DNA from: Taudactylus pleione
Taxonomy: Eukaryota; Chordata; Amphibia; Anura; Myobatrachidae
Direction: 5' to 3'
Length of the DNA: 64,000 bases
Assembly (NCBI GenBank): GCA_031769625.1
Contig: JAUIMM010002312.1
Location: 1 to 64,000, forward strand
Positions 10,584-22,663 of the stretch are shown piece by piece. A model generated the notes under the pieces. The model worked only from the letters and a program-made list of their open reading frames with translations. It was not told the origin of the DNA and made no database searches. A program made the translations under genes and the position numbers. Position 1 is the stretch's first letter, and the number at the start of each line of letters is the position of its first letter.

Positions 10584-11182
10584 GGGCTTCATTCAGAGCC
10601 GCTCGTAAGCGGCCGCTCGTTCGTTCTGACCGATGTTCGCTCATCTGCGCATGCGTACGGATTGTAATACGCATGCGCGAACCAGTCAGTGCAGCCGAAA
10701 ATCGTTTGTTCGCTAAATAGCGAATGTCTGCTATTTTGAGTGACAGGAGGAGGCGTATGTGGGTGGTAACAGGGGAAGGTGCTTGAAAACGGGGAGTGGA
10801 GACCAGAACGCAGGCGTGCTTAAAGGTCAAAACGGGCGTTTTATGGGTGTGCATAATTAAAACAGCAGCGTCATCGACCACGTCACTGGGTTATTTTATA
10901 GTCAGAACTGCTCGCAATATAGTGGTAGGAAAAACCAACCACAAGAATAGCGAGCAGTTCATACGCTGTTCGATGTACTCGATTAATCTAATAAATAGCG
11001 GACATGACGTATGATGCGAGCGGCCAGGGGGCGTTTTTATCAAAATTTCGACCGCAAGTTTTGCTTGCTCGTTCAGACATAGAGGCGTCAACAGACCACA
11101 AAGAGCGAACGGTTAATTTGAATAGCCACCCCTTTTTTTTAAACGAACGACCGCAAATAGCAAACGGCTCTGAATCAGGCCC
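10584..11182. mobile_element. PIF/Harbinger-like MITE, 599 bp, in both copies
   Basis: Same family and same length as the insertion at 6929-7527. The ends are GGGCTTCATTCAGAGCCGC and, inverted, GGGCCTGATTCAGAGCCG. It is flanked by TAT on both sides (10581-10583 and 11183-11185). It is present at the orthologous site 49649-50247, so this insertion predates the split of the two large copies. No transposase frame is present. Confidence 0.85.
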
Positions 11183-11484
11183 TATATTTGTTGTATTATG
11201 TCATTTGGTGAATCGGTGGTTCTCCTATACCCAGTGTGGTTGCTAGTTTGTTACGCCTTTGAAATCTATCAGTACACTCATTGATTTTTTAGAAATTAAA
11301 ACATTTATCTTAAATCTTTCCTTTGGTACATTCTATCATCCACCTTATTCTCTTACACGTGTTTTACATACAGCTGTCTAAGGCCTTAATATGTTATGTT
11401 TTTTCACTTGGGACTTGGTGCTATATTCCACCTTCAAGAATTAACCAAAGTAATACCTGAAGTCAGCACCTTATCACAAACAGG
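11183..11484. other. Unassigned AT-rich spacer
   Basis: About 300 bp between the 599-bp element and minisatellite D. It may be further retrovirus-like sequence on the minus strand but shows no motif I can name. Its last bases, CTTATCACAAACAG, form the left edge of minisatellite D and recur inside that array. Confidence 0.4.
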
Positions 11485-13181
11485 TCCCGTGAAGGCTGGC
11501 CCTAACACATACAGACCCCGGAAAGGCTGGCCTAAACACATACAGACCCGCCGGAAAGGCTGGCCCTAACACATACAGACCCCGGAAAGGCTGGCCCTAA
11601 CACATACAGACCCCGGAAAGGCTGGCCTAAACACATACAGACCCCGGAAAGGCTGGCCTAAACACATACAGACCCCGGAAAGGCTGGCCCAAACACATAC
11701 AGACCCCGGAAAGGCTGGCCCAAACACATACAGACCCCGGAAAGGCTGGCCCAAACACATACAGACCCCGGAAAGGCTGGCCTAAACACATACAGACCCC
11801 GGAAAGGCTGGCCCAAACACATACAGACCTTGGAATGGCTGCACTAAACACATACAGACCCCGGAAAGGCTGCCCTAAACACATACAGACCCCGGAAAGG
11901 CTGGCCTAAACACATACAGACCTTGGAATGGCTGCACTAAACACATACAGACCCCGGAAAGGCTGCCCTAAACACATACAGACCCCGCAAAGGCTGGCCC
12001 AAACACATACAGACCCCATAAAAGCTGGCCCAAACACATACAGACGCAGGAAAGGCTGGCCTAAACACATACAGATCCCGGAAAGGCTGGCCCAAATACA
12101 TACAGACCCCAGAGAGGCTGGCCCAAACACATACAGACCCCATAAAGGCTGGCCTCAACACATACAGACCCCGGAAAGGCTGCCCTAAACACATACAGAC
12201 CCCGGAAAGGCTGCCCTAAACACATACAGACCCCGGAAAGGCTGCCCTAAACACATACAGACCCCGGAAAGGCTGGCCCAAACACATACAGACCCGCCGG
12301 AAAGGCTGGCCTAAACACATACAGACCCCGGAAAGGCTGCCCTAAACACACACAGTCCCCGGAAAGGCTGGCCTAAACACATACCGACCCCGGAAAGGCT
12401 GGCCTAAACACATACAGACCCGCCGGAAAGGCTGGCCTAAACACCTACAGACCTTGGAACGGCTGCCCTAAACACATACAGACCCCGGAAAGGCTGCCCT
12501 AAACACATACAGACCCAGGAAAAGCTGGCCCAAACACATACAGACCCCATAAAGGCTGGCCCAAACACATACAGACCCCATAAAGGCTGGCCCAAACACA
12601 TACAGACCCCATAAAGGCCGGCCCAAACACATACAGACCCCGGAAAGGCTGGCCCAAACACATACAGACCCCGGAAAAGCTGGCCCAAACACATACAGAC
12701 CCCATAAAGGCTGGCCCAAACACATACAGACCGCGGAAAGGCTGGCCTAAACACATACAGATCCCAGAAAGGCGGGCCCAAACATATACAGACCTCATAA
12801 AGGCTGGCCCAAATACATACAGACCTCATAAAGGCTGGCCCAAACACATACAGACCCTGGAAAGGCTGGCCCAAACACATACAGACCCAGCAAAAGGCTG
12901 GCCCAAACACATACAGACCCAGCAAAAGGCTGGCCCAAACACATACAGACCACGGAAAGGCTGGCCTAAACACATACAGACCCCATAAAGGCTGGCCTAC
13001 ACACATACAGACCCCATAAAGGCTGGCCCAAACACATACAGACCCCAGAAAGGCTGACCCAAACACATACAGACCCCGGAAAGGCTGACCCAAACACATA
13101 CAGACCCCATAAAGGCTGGCCTAAACATACAGACCCCATAAAGGCTGGCCTAAACACATACAGACCCCGGAAAGGCTGGCC

Positions 13182-13273
13182 TGTTGTGTAGGGTATGCAT
13201 GGTTCCCCTGCTTTGCAGGTCTACTTTCCCAAATTGTGTCATATTCTGCATAGTTTTCCCACAATTCCATCTT
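13182..13273. repeat. Env-derived 92-bp segment in minisatellite D (1)
   Basis: This non-minisatellite stretch, TGTTGTGTAGGGTATGCATG to CACAATTCCATCTT, closely matches 6357-6447 in the retrovirus-like env remnant, with few substitutions. It is followed by TATCACAAACAGATCC and GTGAAGGCTGGCC, which resemble the left edge of the whole array at 11471-11500. Confidence 0.9.
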
Positions 13274-14897
13274 ATCACAAACAGATCCTGTGAAGGCTGG
13301 CCCAAACACATACAGTCCCCGGAAAGGCTGGCCCAAACACATACAGACCCCGGAAAGGCTGGCCTAAACACATACAGACCCCGGAAAGGCTGACCCAAAC
13401 TCGTACAGACCCCAGAAGGGCTGGCCCAAACACGTACAGACCCCAATAAAGGCTGGCCCAAACACGTACAGACCCCAGAAAGGCTGGCCCAAACACATAC
13501 AGACCCCATAAAGGCTGGCCCAAACACATACAGACCCCATAAAGGCTGGCCCAAACACATACAGACCCCATAAAGGCTGGCCTAAACACATACTGACCCC
13601 GGAAAGGCTGGCATACAGACCCCGGAAAGGGTGGCCTACACACATACAGACCCCGGAAAGGCTGGCCCAAACACGTACAGACCCCATAAAGGCTGGCCCA
13701 AACATGTACAGACCCCGTAAAAGCAGGCCCAAACACGTACAGACCCCGTAAAAGCAGGCCCACACACATACAGACCCCGGAAAGGCTGTCCCACACACAT
13801 ACAGACCCCGGAAAGGCTGTCCCACACACATACAGACCCCGGAAAGGCTGTCCCAAACACATACAGACCCCGGAAAGGCTGTCCCAAACACATACAGACC
13901 CCGGAAAGGCACGTACAGACACCATAAAGGCTGGCCTAAACACATACAGACCCCATAAAGGCTAGCTTAAAACACATACAGACCCCGGAAAGGCTGGCCC
14001 ACACACATACAGATCCCGGAAAGGCTGGCCCACACATACAGACCCCGGAAAGGCTGGCCCAAACACATACAGACCCCGGAAAGGCTGGCCCAAACACATA
14101 CAGACCCCGGAAAGGCTGTCCCAAACACATACAGACCCCGGAAAGGCTGGCCCAAACACATACAGACCCCATAAAGGCTGGCCCAAACACATACAGACCC
14201 CGGAAAGGCTGGCCTAAACACATACAGACCCCGGAAAGGCTGTCCCAAACACATACAGACCCCGGAAAAGCTGGTCCAAACACATACAGACCCCATAAAG
14301 GCTGGCCCAAACACATACAGACCGCGGAAAGGCTGGCCTAAACACATACAGATCCCAGAAAGGCGGGCCCAAACATATACAGACCTCATAAAGGCTGGCC
14401 CAAATACATACAGACCTCATAAAGGCTGGCCCAATCACATACAGACCCTGGAAAGGCTGGCCCAAACACATACAGACCCAGCAAAAGGCTGGCCCAAACA
14501 CATACAGACCACGGAAAGGCTGGCCTAAACACATACAGACCCCATAAAGGCTGGCCTACACACATACAGACCCTGGAAAGGCTGGCCCAAACACATACAG
14601 ACCCAGCAAAAGGCTGGCCCAAACACATACAGACCCAGCAAAAGGCTGGCCCAAACACATACAGACCACGGAAAGGCTGGCCTAAACACATACAGACCCC
14701 ATAAAGGCTGGCCTACACACATACAGACCCCATAAAGGCTGGCCCAAACACATACAGACCCCAGAAAGGCTGACCCAAACACATACAGACCCCGGAAAGG
14801 CTGACCCAAACACATACAGACCCCATAAAGGCTGGCCTAAACATACAGACCCCATAAAGGCTGGCCTAAACACATACAGACCCCGGAAAGGCTGGCC

Positions 14898-14989
14898 TGT
14901 TGTGTAGGGTATGCATGGTTCCCCTGCTTTGCAGGTCTACTTTCCCAAATTGTGTCATATTCTGCATAGTTTTCCCACAATTCCATCTT
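14898..14989. repeat. Env-derived 92-bp segment in minisatellite D (2)
   Basis: Second occurrence of the segment at 13182-13273, exactly 1,716 bp downstream and apparently identical, marking a higher-order duplication within the array. Confidence 0.9.
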
Positions 14990-16456
14990 ATCACAAACAG
15001 ATCCTGTGAAGGCTGGCCCAAACACATACAGTCCCCGGAAAGGCTGGCCCAAACACATACAGACCCCGGAAAGGCTGGCCTAAACACATACAGACCCCGG
15101 AAAGGCTGACCCAAACTCGTACAGACCCCAGAAGGGCTGGCCCAAACACGTACAGACCCCAATAAAGGCTGGCCCAAACACGTACAGACCCCAGAAAGGC
15201 TGGCCCAAACACATACAGACCCCATAAAGGCTGGCCCAAACACATACAGACCCCATAAAGGCTGGCCCAAACACATACAGACCCCATAAAGGCTGGCCTA
15301 AACACATACTGACCCCGGAAAGGCTGGCATACAGACCCCGGAAAGGGTGGCCTACACACATACAGACCCCGGAAAGGCTGGCCCAAACACGTACAGACCC
15401 CATAAAGGCTGGCCCAAACATGTACAGACCCCGTAAAAGCAGGCCCAAACACGTACAGACCCCGTAAAAGCAGGCCCACACACATACAGACCCCGGAAAG
15501 GCTGTCCCACACACATACAGACCCCGGAAAGGCTGTCCCACACACATACAGACCCCGGAAAGGCTGTCCCAAACACATACAGACCCCGGAAAGGCTGTCC
15601 CAAACACATACAGACCCCGGAAAGGCACGTACAGACACCATAAAGGCTGGCCTAAACACATACAGACCCCATAAAGGCTAGCTTAAAACACATACAGACC
15701 CCGGAAAGGCTGGCCCACACACATACAGATCCCGGAAAGGCTGGCCCACACATACAGACCCCGGAAAGGCTGGCCCAAACACATACAGACCCCGGAAAGG
15801 CTGGCCCAAACACATACAGACCCCGGAAAGGCTGTCCCAAACACATACAGACCCCGGAAAGGCTGGCCCAAACACATACAGACCCCATAAAGGCTGGCCC
15901 AAACACATACAGACCCCGGAAAGGCTGGCCTAAACACATACAGACCCCGGAAAGGCTGTCCCAAACACATACAGACCCCGGAAAAGCTGGTCCAAACACA
16001 TACAGACCCCATAAAGGCTGGCCCAAACACATACAGACCGCGGAAAGGCTGGCCTAAACACATACAGATCCCAGAAAGGCGGGCCCAAACATATACAGAC
16101 CTCATAAAGGCTGGCCCAAATACATACAGACCTCATAAAGGCTGGCCCAATCACATACAGACCCTGGAAAGGCTGGCCCAAACACATACAGACCCAGCAA
16201 AAGGCTGGCCCAAACACATACAGACCACGGAAAGGCTGGCCTAAACACATACAGACCCCATAAAGGCTGGCCTACACACATACAGACCCCATAAAGGCTG
16301 GCCCAAACACATACAGCCCCCACAAAGGCTGACCCAAACACATACAGACTCCGGAAAGGCTGACCCAAACACATACAGACCCCATAAAGGCTGGCCTAAA
16401 CATACAGACCCCATAAAGGCTGGCCTAAACACATACAGACCCCGGAAAGGCTGGCC

Positions 16457-16548
16457 TGTTGTGTAGGGTATGCATGGTTCCCCTGCTTTGCAGGTCTACT
16501 TTCCCAAATTGTGTCATATCCTGCATAGTTTTCCCACAATTCCATCTT
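16457..16548. repeat. Env-derived 92-bp segment in minisatellite D (3)
   Basis: Third occurrence, 1,559 bp after the second. It differs by CATATCCTGC for CATATTCTGC, which matches the env source at 6412-6424 better than the first two do. Confidence 0.88.
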
Positions 16549-18310
16549 ATCACAAACAGATCCTGTGAAGGCTGGCCCAAACACATACAGTCCCCGGAAA
16601 GGCTGGCCCAAACACATACAGACCCCGGAAAGGCTGGCCCAAACACATACAGACCCCGGAAAGGCTGACCCAAACTCGTACAGACCCCAGAAGGGCTGGC
16701 CCAAACACGTACAGACCCCAATAAAGGCTGACCCAAACACGTACAGACCCCAGAAAGGCTGGCCCAAACACATACAGACCCCATAAAGCCTGGCCTAAAC
16801 ACATACTGACCCCAGAAAGGCTGGCATACAGACCCCGGAAAGGGTGGCCTACACACATACAGACCCCGGAAAGGCTGGCCCAAACACGTACAGACCCCAT
16901 AAAGGCTGGCCCAAACACGTACAGACCCCGTAAAAGCAGGCCCAAACACGTACAGACCCCGGAAAGGCTGTCCCACACACATACAGACCCCGGAAAGGCT
17001 GTCCCACACACATACAGACCCCGGAAAGGCTGTCCCAAACATATACAGACCCCGGAAAGGCTGTCCCAAACACATACAGACCCCGGAAAGGCTGTCCCAA
17101 ACACATACAGACCCCATAAAGGCTGGCCCAAACACATACAGACCCCGGAAAGGCTGGCCTAAACACATACAGACCCCGGAAAGGCTGGCCCAAACACATA
17201 CAGACCCCGGAAAGGCTGTCCCAAACACATACAGACCCCGGAAAGGCTGTCCCAAACACATACAGACCCCGGAAAGGCTGGCCCAAACACATACAGACCC
17301 CATAAAGGCTGGCCCAAACACATACAGAACCCGGAAAGGCTGGCCTAAACACGTACAGACCCCGGAAAGGCTGACCCAAACACGTACAGACCCCATAAAG
17401 GCTGGCCTAAACACATACAGACCCCATAAAGGCTAGCTTAAAACACATACAGACCCCGGAAAGGCTGGCCCACACACATACAGATCCCGGAAAGGCTGGC
17501 CCACACATACAGACCCCGGAAAGGCTGGCCCAAACACATACAGACCCCGGAAAGGCTGGCCCAAACACATACAGACCCCGGAAAGGCTGTCCCAAACACA
17601 TACAGACCCCGGAAAGGCTGGCCCAAACACATACAGACCCCATAAAGGCTGGCCCAAACACATACAGACCCCATAAAGGCTGGCCCAAACACATACAGAC
17701 CCCGGAAAGGCTGGCCTAAACACATACAGACCCCGGAAAGGCTGTCCCAAACACATACAGACCCCGGAAAGGCTGTCCCAAACACATACAGACCCCGGAA
17801 AGGCTGGCCCAAACACATACAGACCCCATAAAGGCTGGCCCAAACACATACAGACCCCGGAAAGGCTGGCCTAAACATGTACAGACCCCGGAAAGGCTGG
17901 CCCAAACACGTGCAGACCCCATAAAGGCTGGCCTAAACACATACAGACCCCATAAAGGCTAGCTTAAAACACATACAGACCCCGGAAAGGCTGGCCCACA
18001 CACATACAGATCCCGGAAAGGCTGGCCCACACATACAGACCCCGGAAAGGCAGGCCCAAACACATACAGACCCCGGAAAGGCTGGCCCAAACACATACAG
18101 ACCCCGGAAAGGCTGGCCCAAACACATACAGACCCCGGAAAGGCTGGCCCAAACACATACAGACCCCGGAAAGGCTGGCCCAAACACATACAGACCCCAT
18201 AAAGCCTGGCCCAAACACATACAGACCCCGGAAAGGCTGGCCCAAACACATACAGACCCCGGAAAGGCTGGCCCAAACACATACAGATCCCATAAAGGCT
18301 GGCCCAAACA

Positions 18311-18576
18311 CAGTCACTGTGTTTGTGTCCATGAAATAGCTTTTGAGTTTATAGTCCCATTACTTTTGGCCCCTTAAAAAGTGGGAGGCACATATAGAAA
18401 CCGTTGTAATTCCTACACCGGTCACATGATTTGGAAGTAATTACCCTCAAATTAAATCTGAAAGTCTGCAGGTAAAGCACATCTTGTTTGTTTCATTTCA
18501 AAGCCATTGTGGTGGTGAATAGAGGCCAAAATATGAAAATTCTGTCAATGTCCAAATATTTAAGCACCTGACTGTA
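18311..18576 (+). mobile_element. Tc1-like element 3' end
   Basis: From CAGTCACTGTGTTTGTG through TACTTTTGGCCCCTTAAAAA and GTCTGCAGGTAAAGCACATC to the terminal CACCTGACTGTA. This is the familiar untranslated right end of a Tc1-like transposon, with a TA at the presumed junction. The transposase part is absent; minisatellite D abuts it directly on the left. The copy-2 equivalent is 55504-55769. Confidence 0.65.
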
Positions 18577-18839
18577 TATTATATACTCATTTCTCTTTAG
18601 CATTTTTTTATTTTTGTAATTAATGCATCTGTATTACTTCAGTTTTACTGATCAGTTGACATTAGAGAGAATTTATTCCAGCCTATGTGATCTATTCACG
18701 AAAATAAATATATATGTATATTTAATTGTAACAATATAAACAGAAGTTTAGATACATACACCGTAAAGATCAATTAAAATAAGAATAAAGATATATATAT
18801 ATATATATATATATAAATAACAAAAAATAGTTAAAAATA

Positions 18840-18887
<48 letters not shown>
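18577..18887. repeat. AT-rich spacer with (TA)n microsatellites
   Basis: AT-rich sequence with two TA dinucleotide runs at about 18789-18817 and 18848-18882. The runs are shorter in copy 2 (near 55984-56012 and 56040-56056), as expected for microsatellites. No gene was seen. Confidence 0.85.
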
Positions 18888-18888
<1 letters not shown>

Positions 18889-18945
18889 GGCTTGACAATT
18901 TTTTCTAAAATCTAGGAGCGAGGATGAAAGTGTAGGATCCATAAC
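18888..18945. mobile_element. hAT-like terminal repeat (left)
   Basis: CGGCTTGACAATTTTTTC, then TAAAATCTAGGAGCGAGGAT and GAAAGTGTAGGAT. The inverse complement recurs at about 23955-24018 with few mismatches, so the two ends face each other across the finger exon. CAGGGCTTGACA-type ends are common among amphibian and fish hAT elements; that link is from family knowledge. No matching 8-bp target duplication is visible at the two outer flanks. Confidence 0.5.
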
Positions 18946-19086
18946 ACCGGCCCCCGCCCCCCCCCCAAAAAAAATTACAGGAGTGAGGAACACAGCTGTG
19001 TGTTATGCAACTGTTATACACACTATACTAGTTCACAAAATGGTGAGTTAGCCTTCCCACTAGGCTGTTTTAGCGGGGCGGGGCTC

Positions 19087-19300
19087 CCTGCCCTCCTTCT
19101 GGAGGGCAAAAAGCGCCCTGCCCTCACAGCCTGCGGGAGCCGTTCTCACCCGCGGGACGCAGTGTCCCGCGGGTGGATAAACATGTGGTGACCCGGTCAC
19201 CGCCAAAGAATAGACGCCGGGCGCATGCGCCCGGCATCTATTCTCCCTCTCTGCAGCGCTTGGGAGCTGCCCGGCATGTCCGTAAGCGCCGGGCATGCCC
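19087..19300. repeat. CpG-rich hairpin cluster
   Basis: Several inverted repeats in tandem: CCCTCC/GGAGGG near 19090-19106; CACCCGCGGGAC/GTCCCGCGGGTG at 19147-19158 and 19164-19175; GGTGAC/GTCACC at about 19187-19201; and a 36-bp near-perfect palindrome at 19208-19243 centred on GCGCATGCGC with one mismatch per arm. No open reading frame of note. It lies just inside the left hAT-like end and is shared with copy 2 near 56264-56477. Confidence 0.85.
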
Positions 19301-19510
19301 CCAAGTATGATGAAAAGGGGACGCGTCTTATAGGCACACCCCCTTTTCTTGACCACGCCCCCTTTTCGGGGGCGCGCGCACTACATTGCCCTCTCTGGCT
19401 CCGGCGCCCTGCCTGCCGCCGGTGCTAGAGGGAACACTAGACAGTGGAATGGATACAGTAAAATGGAGGCCCACTCACTGCTCTGCACAGCTCCCCTGCA
19501 TGGCACATGA

Positions 19511-20190
19511 TATAAAAGAGTATGGGGGTGAGCAGAGACATGCTATGGAGAATGATATAACACAGTATGGGGGTGAGCAGAGACATGCTATGGGGAATGA
19601 TATAACACAGTATGGGGGTGAGCAGAGACATGCTATGGGGAATGATATAACACAGTATGGGGGTGAACAGAGATATGCTATGGGGAATGATATAACAGTA
19701 TGGGGGTGAGCAGAGACATGCTATAGAGAATGATATAACAGTATGGGGGTGAGCAGAGACATGCTATGGGGAATGATATAACACAGTATGGGGGTGAGCA
19801 GACATGCTATGGGGAATGATATAAAAGATTATGGAGGTGAGTAGAGACATGCGATGTGGAATGATATAAAAGATTATGGAGGTGAGTAGAGAAATGCTAT
19901 GGGGAATGATATAACACACAGTATGGGGGTGAGCAGAGATATGCTATGAGGAATGGTATAACACAGTATGGGGGTAACCAGAGACATGCTATGGGGTATG
20001 ATATAACAGTATGGGGTGAGTAGAGACATGCTATGGGGTATGATATAACACAGTATGGGGGTAACTAGAGACATGCTATGGGGTATGATATAACACAGTA
20101 TGGGGGTGAGCAGAGACATGATATGGGGAATGATATGACACAGTATGGGGGTGAGCAGAGACATGCTATGGGGAATGATATAACACACTA
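19511..20190. repeat. 45-bp minisatellite E
   Basis: About 15 copies of TATGGGGGTGAGCAGAGACA plus TGCTATGGGGAATGATATAACACAG, with small deletions. Copy 2 (56688-57412) has about one more unit. The unit length is a multiple of three, so short frames stay open on both strands. Confidence 0.95.
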
Positions 20191-20790
20191 TATAGTTATA
20201 ATGTGTGGTAGGACAGGCACTCTACGAGGACATGGGGAAAGTTCATTTCAGGAGGTTTTGTCACAGTGATCCTTGTCTGCCACATAGACACAAGTTACCT
20301 CACCTCTCTCCGAAAGGGAACTCCCACCTAGCTTTATATCATAGGTCCCCTAGCTTTATATCATAGGTCCGATGTCCTCCACTATTATCTTCACCATATG
20401 GAAATCACCCACCAAACCTGCCCAGCTCCATTACAGGCAACACCAACCTAGCTACCTCTCATCTGATGCCCAAACACCATGCCTCTCCTTCATCCCCACA
20501 TATAGGTCATCCAATAAGCCCACCCCTCCTCTGGACCACACTTGCATATGTGTCTGCAAGTTATGTCTGCCTGCACCTGGATGGGCGAGACAGAGGCAGG
20601 CTAACCTAAGCAGGGTATGGTTTTTTTCAAACATGTACAAAATAGAATTGATCATCTTTCCCCTTTACAAGTCCCCAACCTCTCCCCCTCTCTCGCTTTC
20701 TGACGATAACATCTTCCTCCTGGCCATCCAAGTTTGCTGCCTGCATGACATCTTGAACTCCTCGCTGTCCTTTACCCCACACATTCTTAA

Positions 20791-20792
<2 letters not shown>
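20191..20792. other. No recognised feature
   Basis: About 600 bp of mostly pyrimidine-rich sequence between minisatellite E and a TA microsatellite. A 22-bp local duplication (CCTAGCTTTATATCATAGGT) at about 20326-20370 is present in copy 1 only. No motif or splice structure I can support; it could be 3' untranslated sequence of the zinc-finger gene. Confidence 0.4.

Positions 20793-20820
<28 letters not shown>
20793..20820. repeat. (TA)n microsatellite
   Basis: A TA dinucleotide run immediately 3' (in gene sense) of the finger exon's stop. It truncates what looks like a further degenerate finger. Present in both copies. Confidence 0.9.
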
Positions 20821-20821
<1 letters not shown>

Positions 20822-20844
20822 CACACTTGCTGCATTTCCCACAC

Positions 20845-22172
20845 TCAGAACATAGAAGTGATTATGTCACCTGTGTGATATTTCTGATGTTTAACAAGAG
20901 TTGATTTGCGTGTAAAATATTTACCACACTCAGAACATGGAAATGGTTTCTCACCTGTATGTATTCTCTGATGTATAACAAGATCTGATTTCTGTGTAAA
21001 ACATTTCCCACACTCAGAGCATGGAAAGCATGGAAATGGTTTCTCACCTGTGTGACTTCTCTGATGTATAACAAGATATGATTTCTGTGTAAAACATTCC
21101 CCACACTCAGAGCATGGAAATGGTTTCTCACCTGTATGTATTCTCTGATGTCTATCAAGATATAATTTGCGTGTATAACATTTCCCACACTCAGAACATG
21201 GAAATGGTTTCTCACCTGTGTGCCTTCTCTGATGTATAACAAGATCTGATTTATGTGTAAAACATTGCCCACACTCAGAGCATGGAAATGGTTTCTCACC
21301 TGTGTGACTTCTCTGATGTGTAACAAGATTTGATTTCTGCATAAACCGTTTCCCACACTCAGAACATGGAAATGGTTTCTCATCTGTGTGACTTCTCTGA
21401 TGTGTAACAAGACTTGATTTCTGCGTAAACCGTTTCCCACACTCAGAACATGGAAATGGTTTCTCATCTGTGTGACTTCTCTGATGTGTAACAAGAACTG
21501 ATTTCCATGTAAAACTTTTCCCACACTCAGAACATGGAAATGGTTTCTCCCCTGTGTGACTTCTCTGATGTGTAACAAGAGCTGATTTTTGTGTATAACA
21601 TTTCCCACACTCAGAGCATGGAAATGGTTTCTCACCTGTGTGACTTCTCTGATGTGTATCAAAACTTGATTTGCGCGTAAAATATTTCCCACACTCAGAG
21701 CATGGAAATGGTTTCTCACCTGTGTGACGTCTCTGATGTATAACAAGGTCTGATTTTAATGTAAAACATTTCCCACACTCAGAGCATGGAAATGGTTTCT
21801 CACCTGTGTGACATCTCTGATGCCTTAGAAGAGATGATTTCCATGTAAAACATTTCCTACACTTACAGCATGGAAATGGCCTGTCACCTGTCTTAGCTGG
21901 CTGAAGGGTAATAAGCTTTGTATTCTGTGTAAAACATTTGGCATCTACAGAAGAGGGAAATATTTTATCTAATGTACGAGATGTAGCAGATGCACCATTA
22001 TCTGAGTTATCAGGAGAACACTCCCCATGATCAGAGGGATTAGGTGATATATCTGCACTGTGAGGTACTGGAGGTATAACTTGGGTAAATGAAGCTCGGG
22101 TGATATCATCTATTTCACAATTCTGAGTTATAACGAGATGATCCTCTGAGACATTCCGGCTGCTACATCCAT
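20845..22172 (-). CDS. C2H2 zinc-finger exon, 12 fingers (copy 1)
   Basis: Last coding exon of an amphibian-type KRAB-like zinc-finger gene, probably a nuclear sequence-specific DNA-binding regulator. The acceptor CAG at 22173-22175 is chosen because the next bases AT complete the split GAT codon left by the upstream exon; the frame then runs 442 codons to TGA at 20845-20847. After a roughly 95-residue linker come twelve fingers of the form FPCSECGK-x-FTxKSxLxxHQRSH. Helix residues -1/2/3/6 read WSSR, LSDI, RSST, QSAT, WSVT, QSST, QSNT, HSDI, RLYR, QSYI, QSDI and RSTK. Linkers are TGEKP, except TDEKP after fingers 5 and 6 and a duplicated FPC before finger 11. After finger 12 a one-base frameshift turns GEKPF into DIITSMF and ends the protein. 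Translation is identical in copy 2. Confidence 0.9.
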
Positions 22173-22483
22173 CTGCTGGGAATAATATACATATATGGAA
22201 ATTTAAATGTTTGCCCACAATAAGATTCATTATAATTCAGTACAGACTGTGGTGAATGTTCCCAAATAACCATGAAATGGGCAGATTTTGATGGTAATAT
22301 ATAATTCATTAACTGGCACCAAAATATACTATCAATAAATCTAAATATATACTCATGTGCCATAAACTGAGACAGCCACTTCCATTCCCAGTACATGACA
22401 CCCCACCCCACAATAAGTTGTACCTTTCTCAATTGATTTACTATATATAGGCAGATATCTGTGTAATCTGTTATCATACAATA

Positions 22484-22660
22484 TGCAGTGAAAATGGCAG
22501 CATATTACGATATAAGTGACAATAAACGAGGCTTCAGAGTAGGTGTATTCATGCAGTCACTTAGGCGGGAGAGGCTCTATCAGCAGGACAATGCACCATC
22601 ATACAGGTCCACAGCCACCAGATTTGGCTGCCTGGCAACCAGGTTTTCAGCAACACCCGG
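22484..22660 (+). pseudogene. Possible transposase scrap (QQDNAP)
   Basis: Within the last intron one plus-strand frame reads RRERLYQQDNAPSYRSTATR. QQDNAP followed by a polar run resembles the second catalytic-aspartate block of Tc1/mariner transposases. Nothing else around it is recognisable, so this may be a tiny fossil or chance. Confidence 0.3.
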
Positions 22661-22663
22661 GCC

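Larger units (their letters stand above)
11485..18310. repeat. 31-bp minisatellite D with higher-order repeats
   Basis: About 215 copies of a 31-bp unit, CCCCGGAAAGGCTGGCCCAA plus ACACATACAGA, with CCCATAAAG, GGCCTAAAC, CTGTCCCAA and other variants. A higher-order block recurs: 12966-14681 is repeated from 14682 (period 1,716), and a third block follows after 1,559 bp. Each block carries one 92-bp non-repeat segment. Long minus-strand open frames reading LGQPFRGLYVFGPAFPGSVC are artefacts of the repeat. Copy 2 of this array is about 1.87 kb shorter. Confidence 0.97.

Noticed and set aside
11485..18310. Long minus-strand open frames (up to 329 codons) with a repeating LGQPFRGLYVFGPAFPGSVC pattern
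   Set aside because: They are translations of the 31-bp minisatellite, occur in several frames at once, and have no exon structure or domain.
20862..21746. A 294-codon minus-strand frame overlapping the finger exon
   Set aside because: It is a shifted-frame shadow of the zinc-finger coding sequence, kept open by finger periodicity.
22163..22477. A 104-codon minus-strand frame upstream of the finger exon
   Set aside because: It lies across the acceptor and in the intron, is AT-rich, and is out of keeping with the exon phases.
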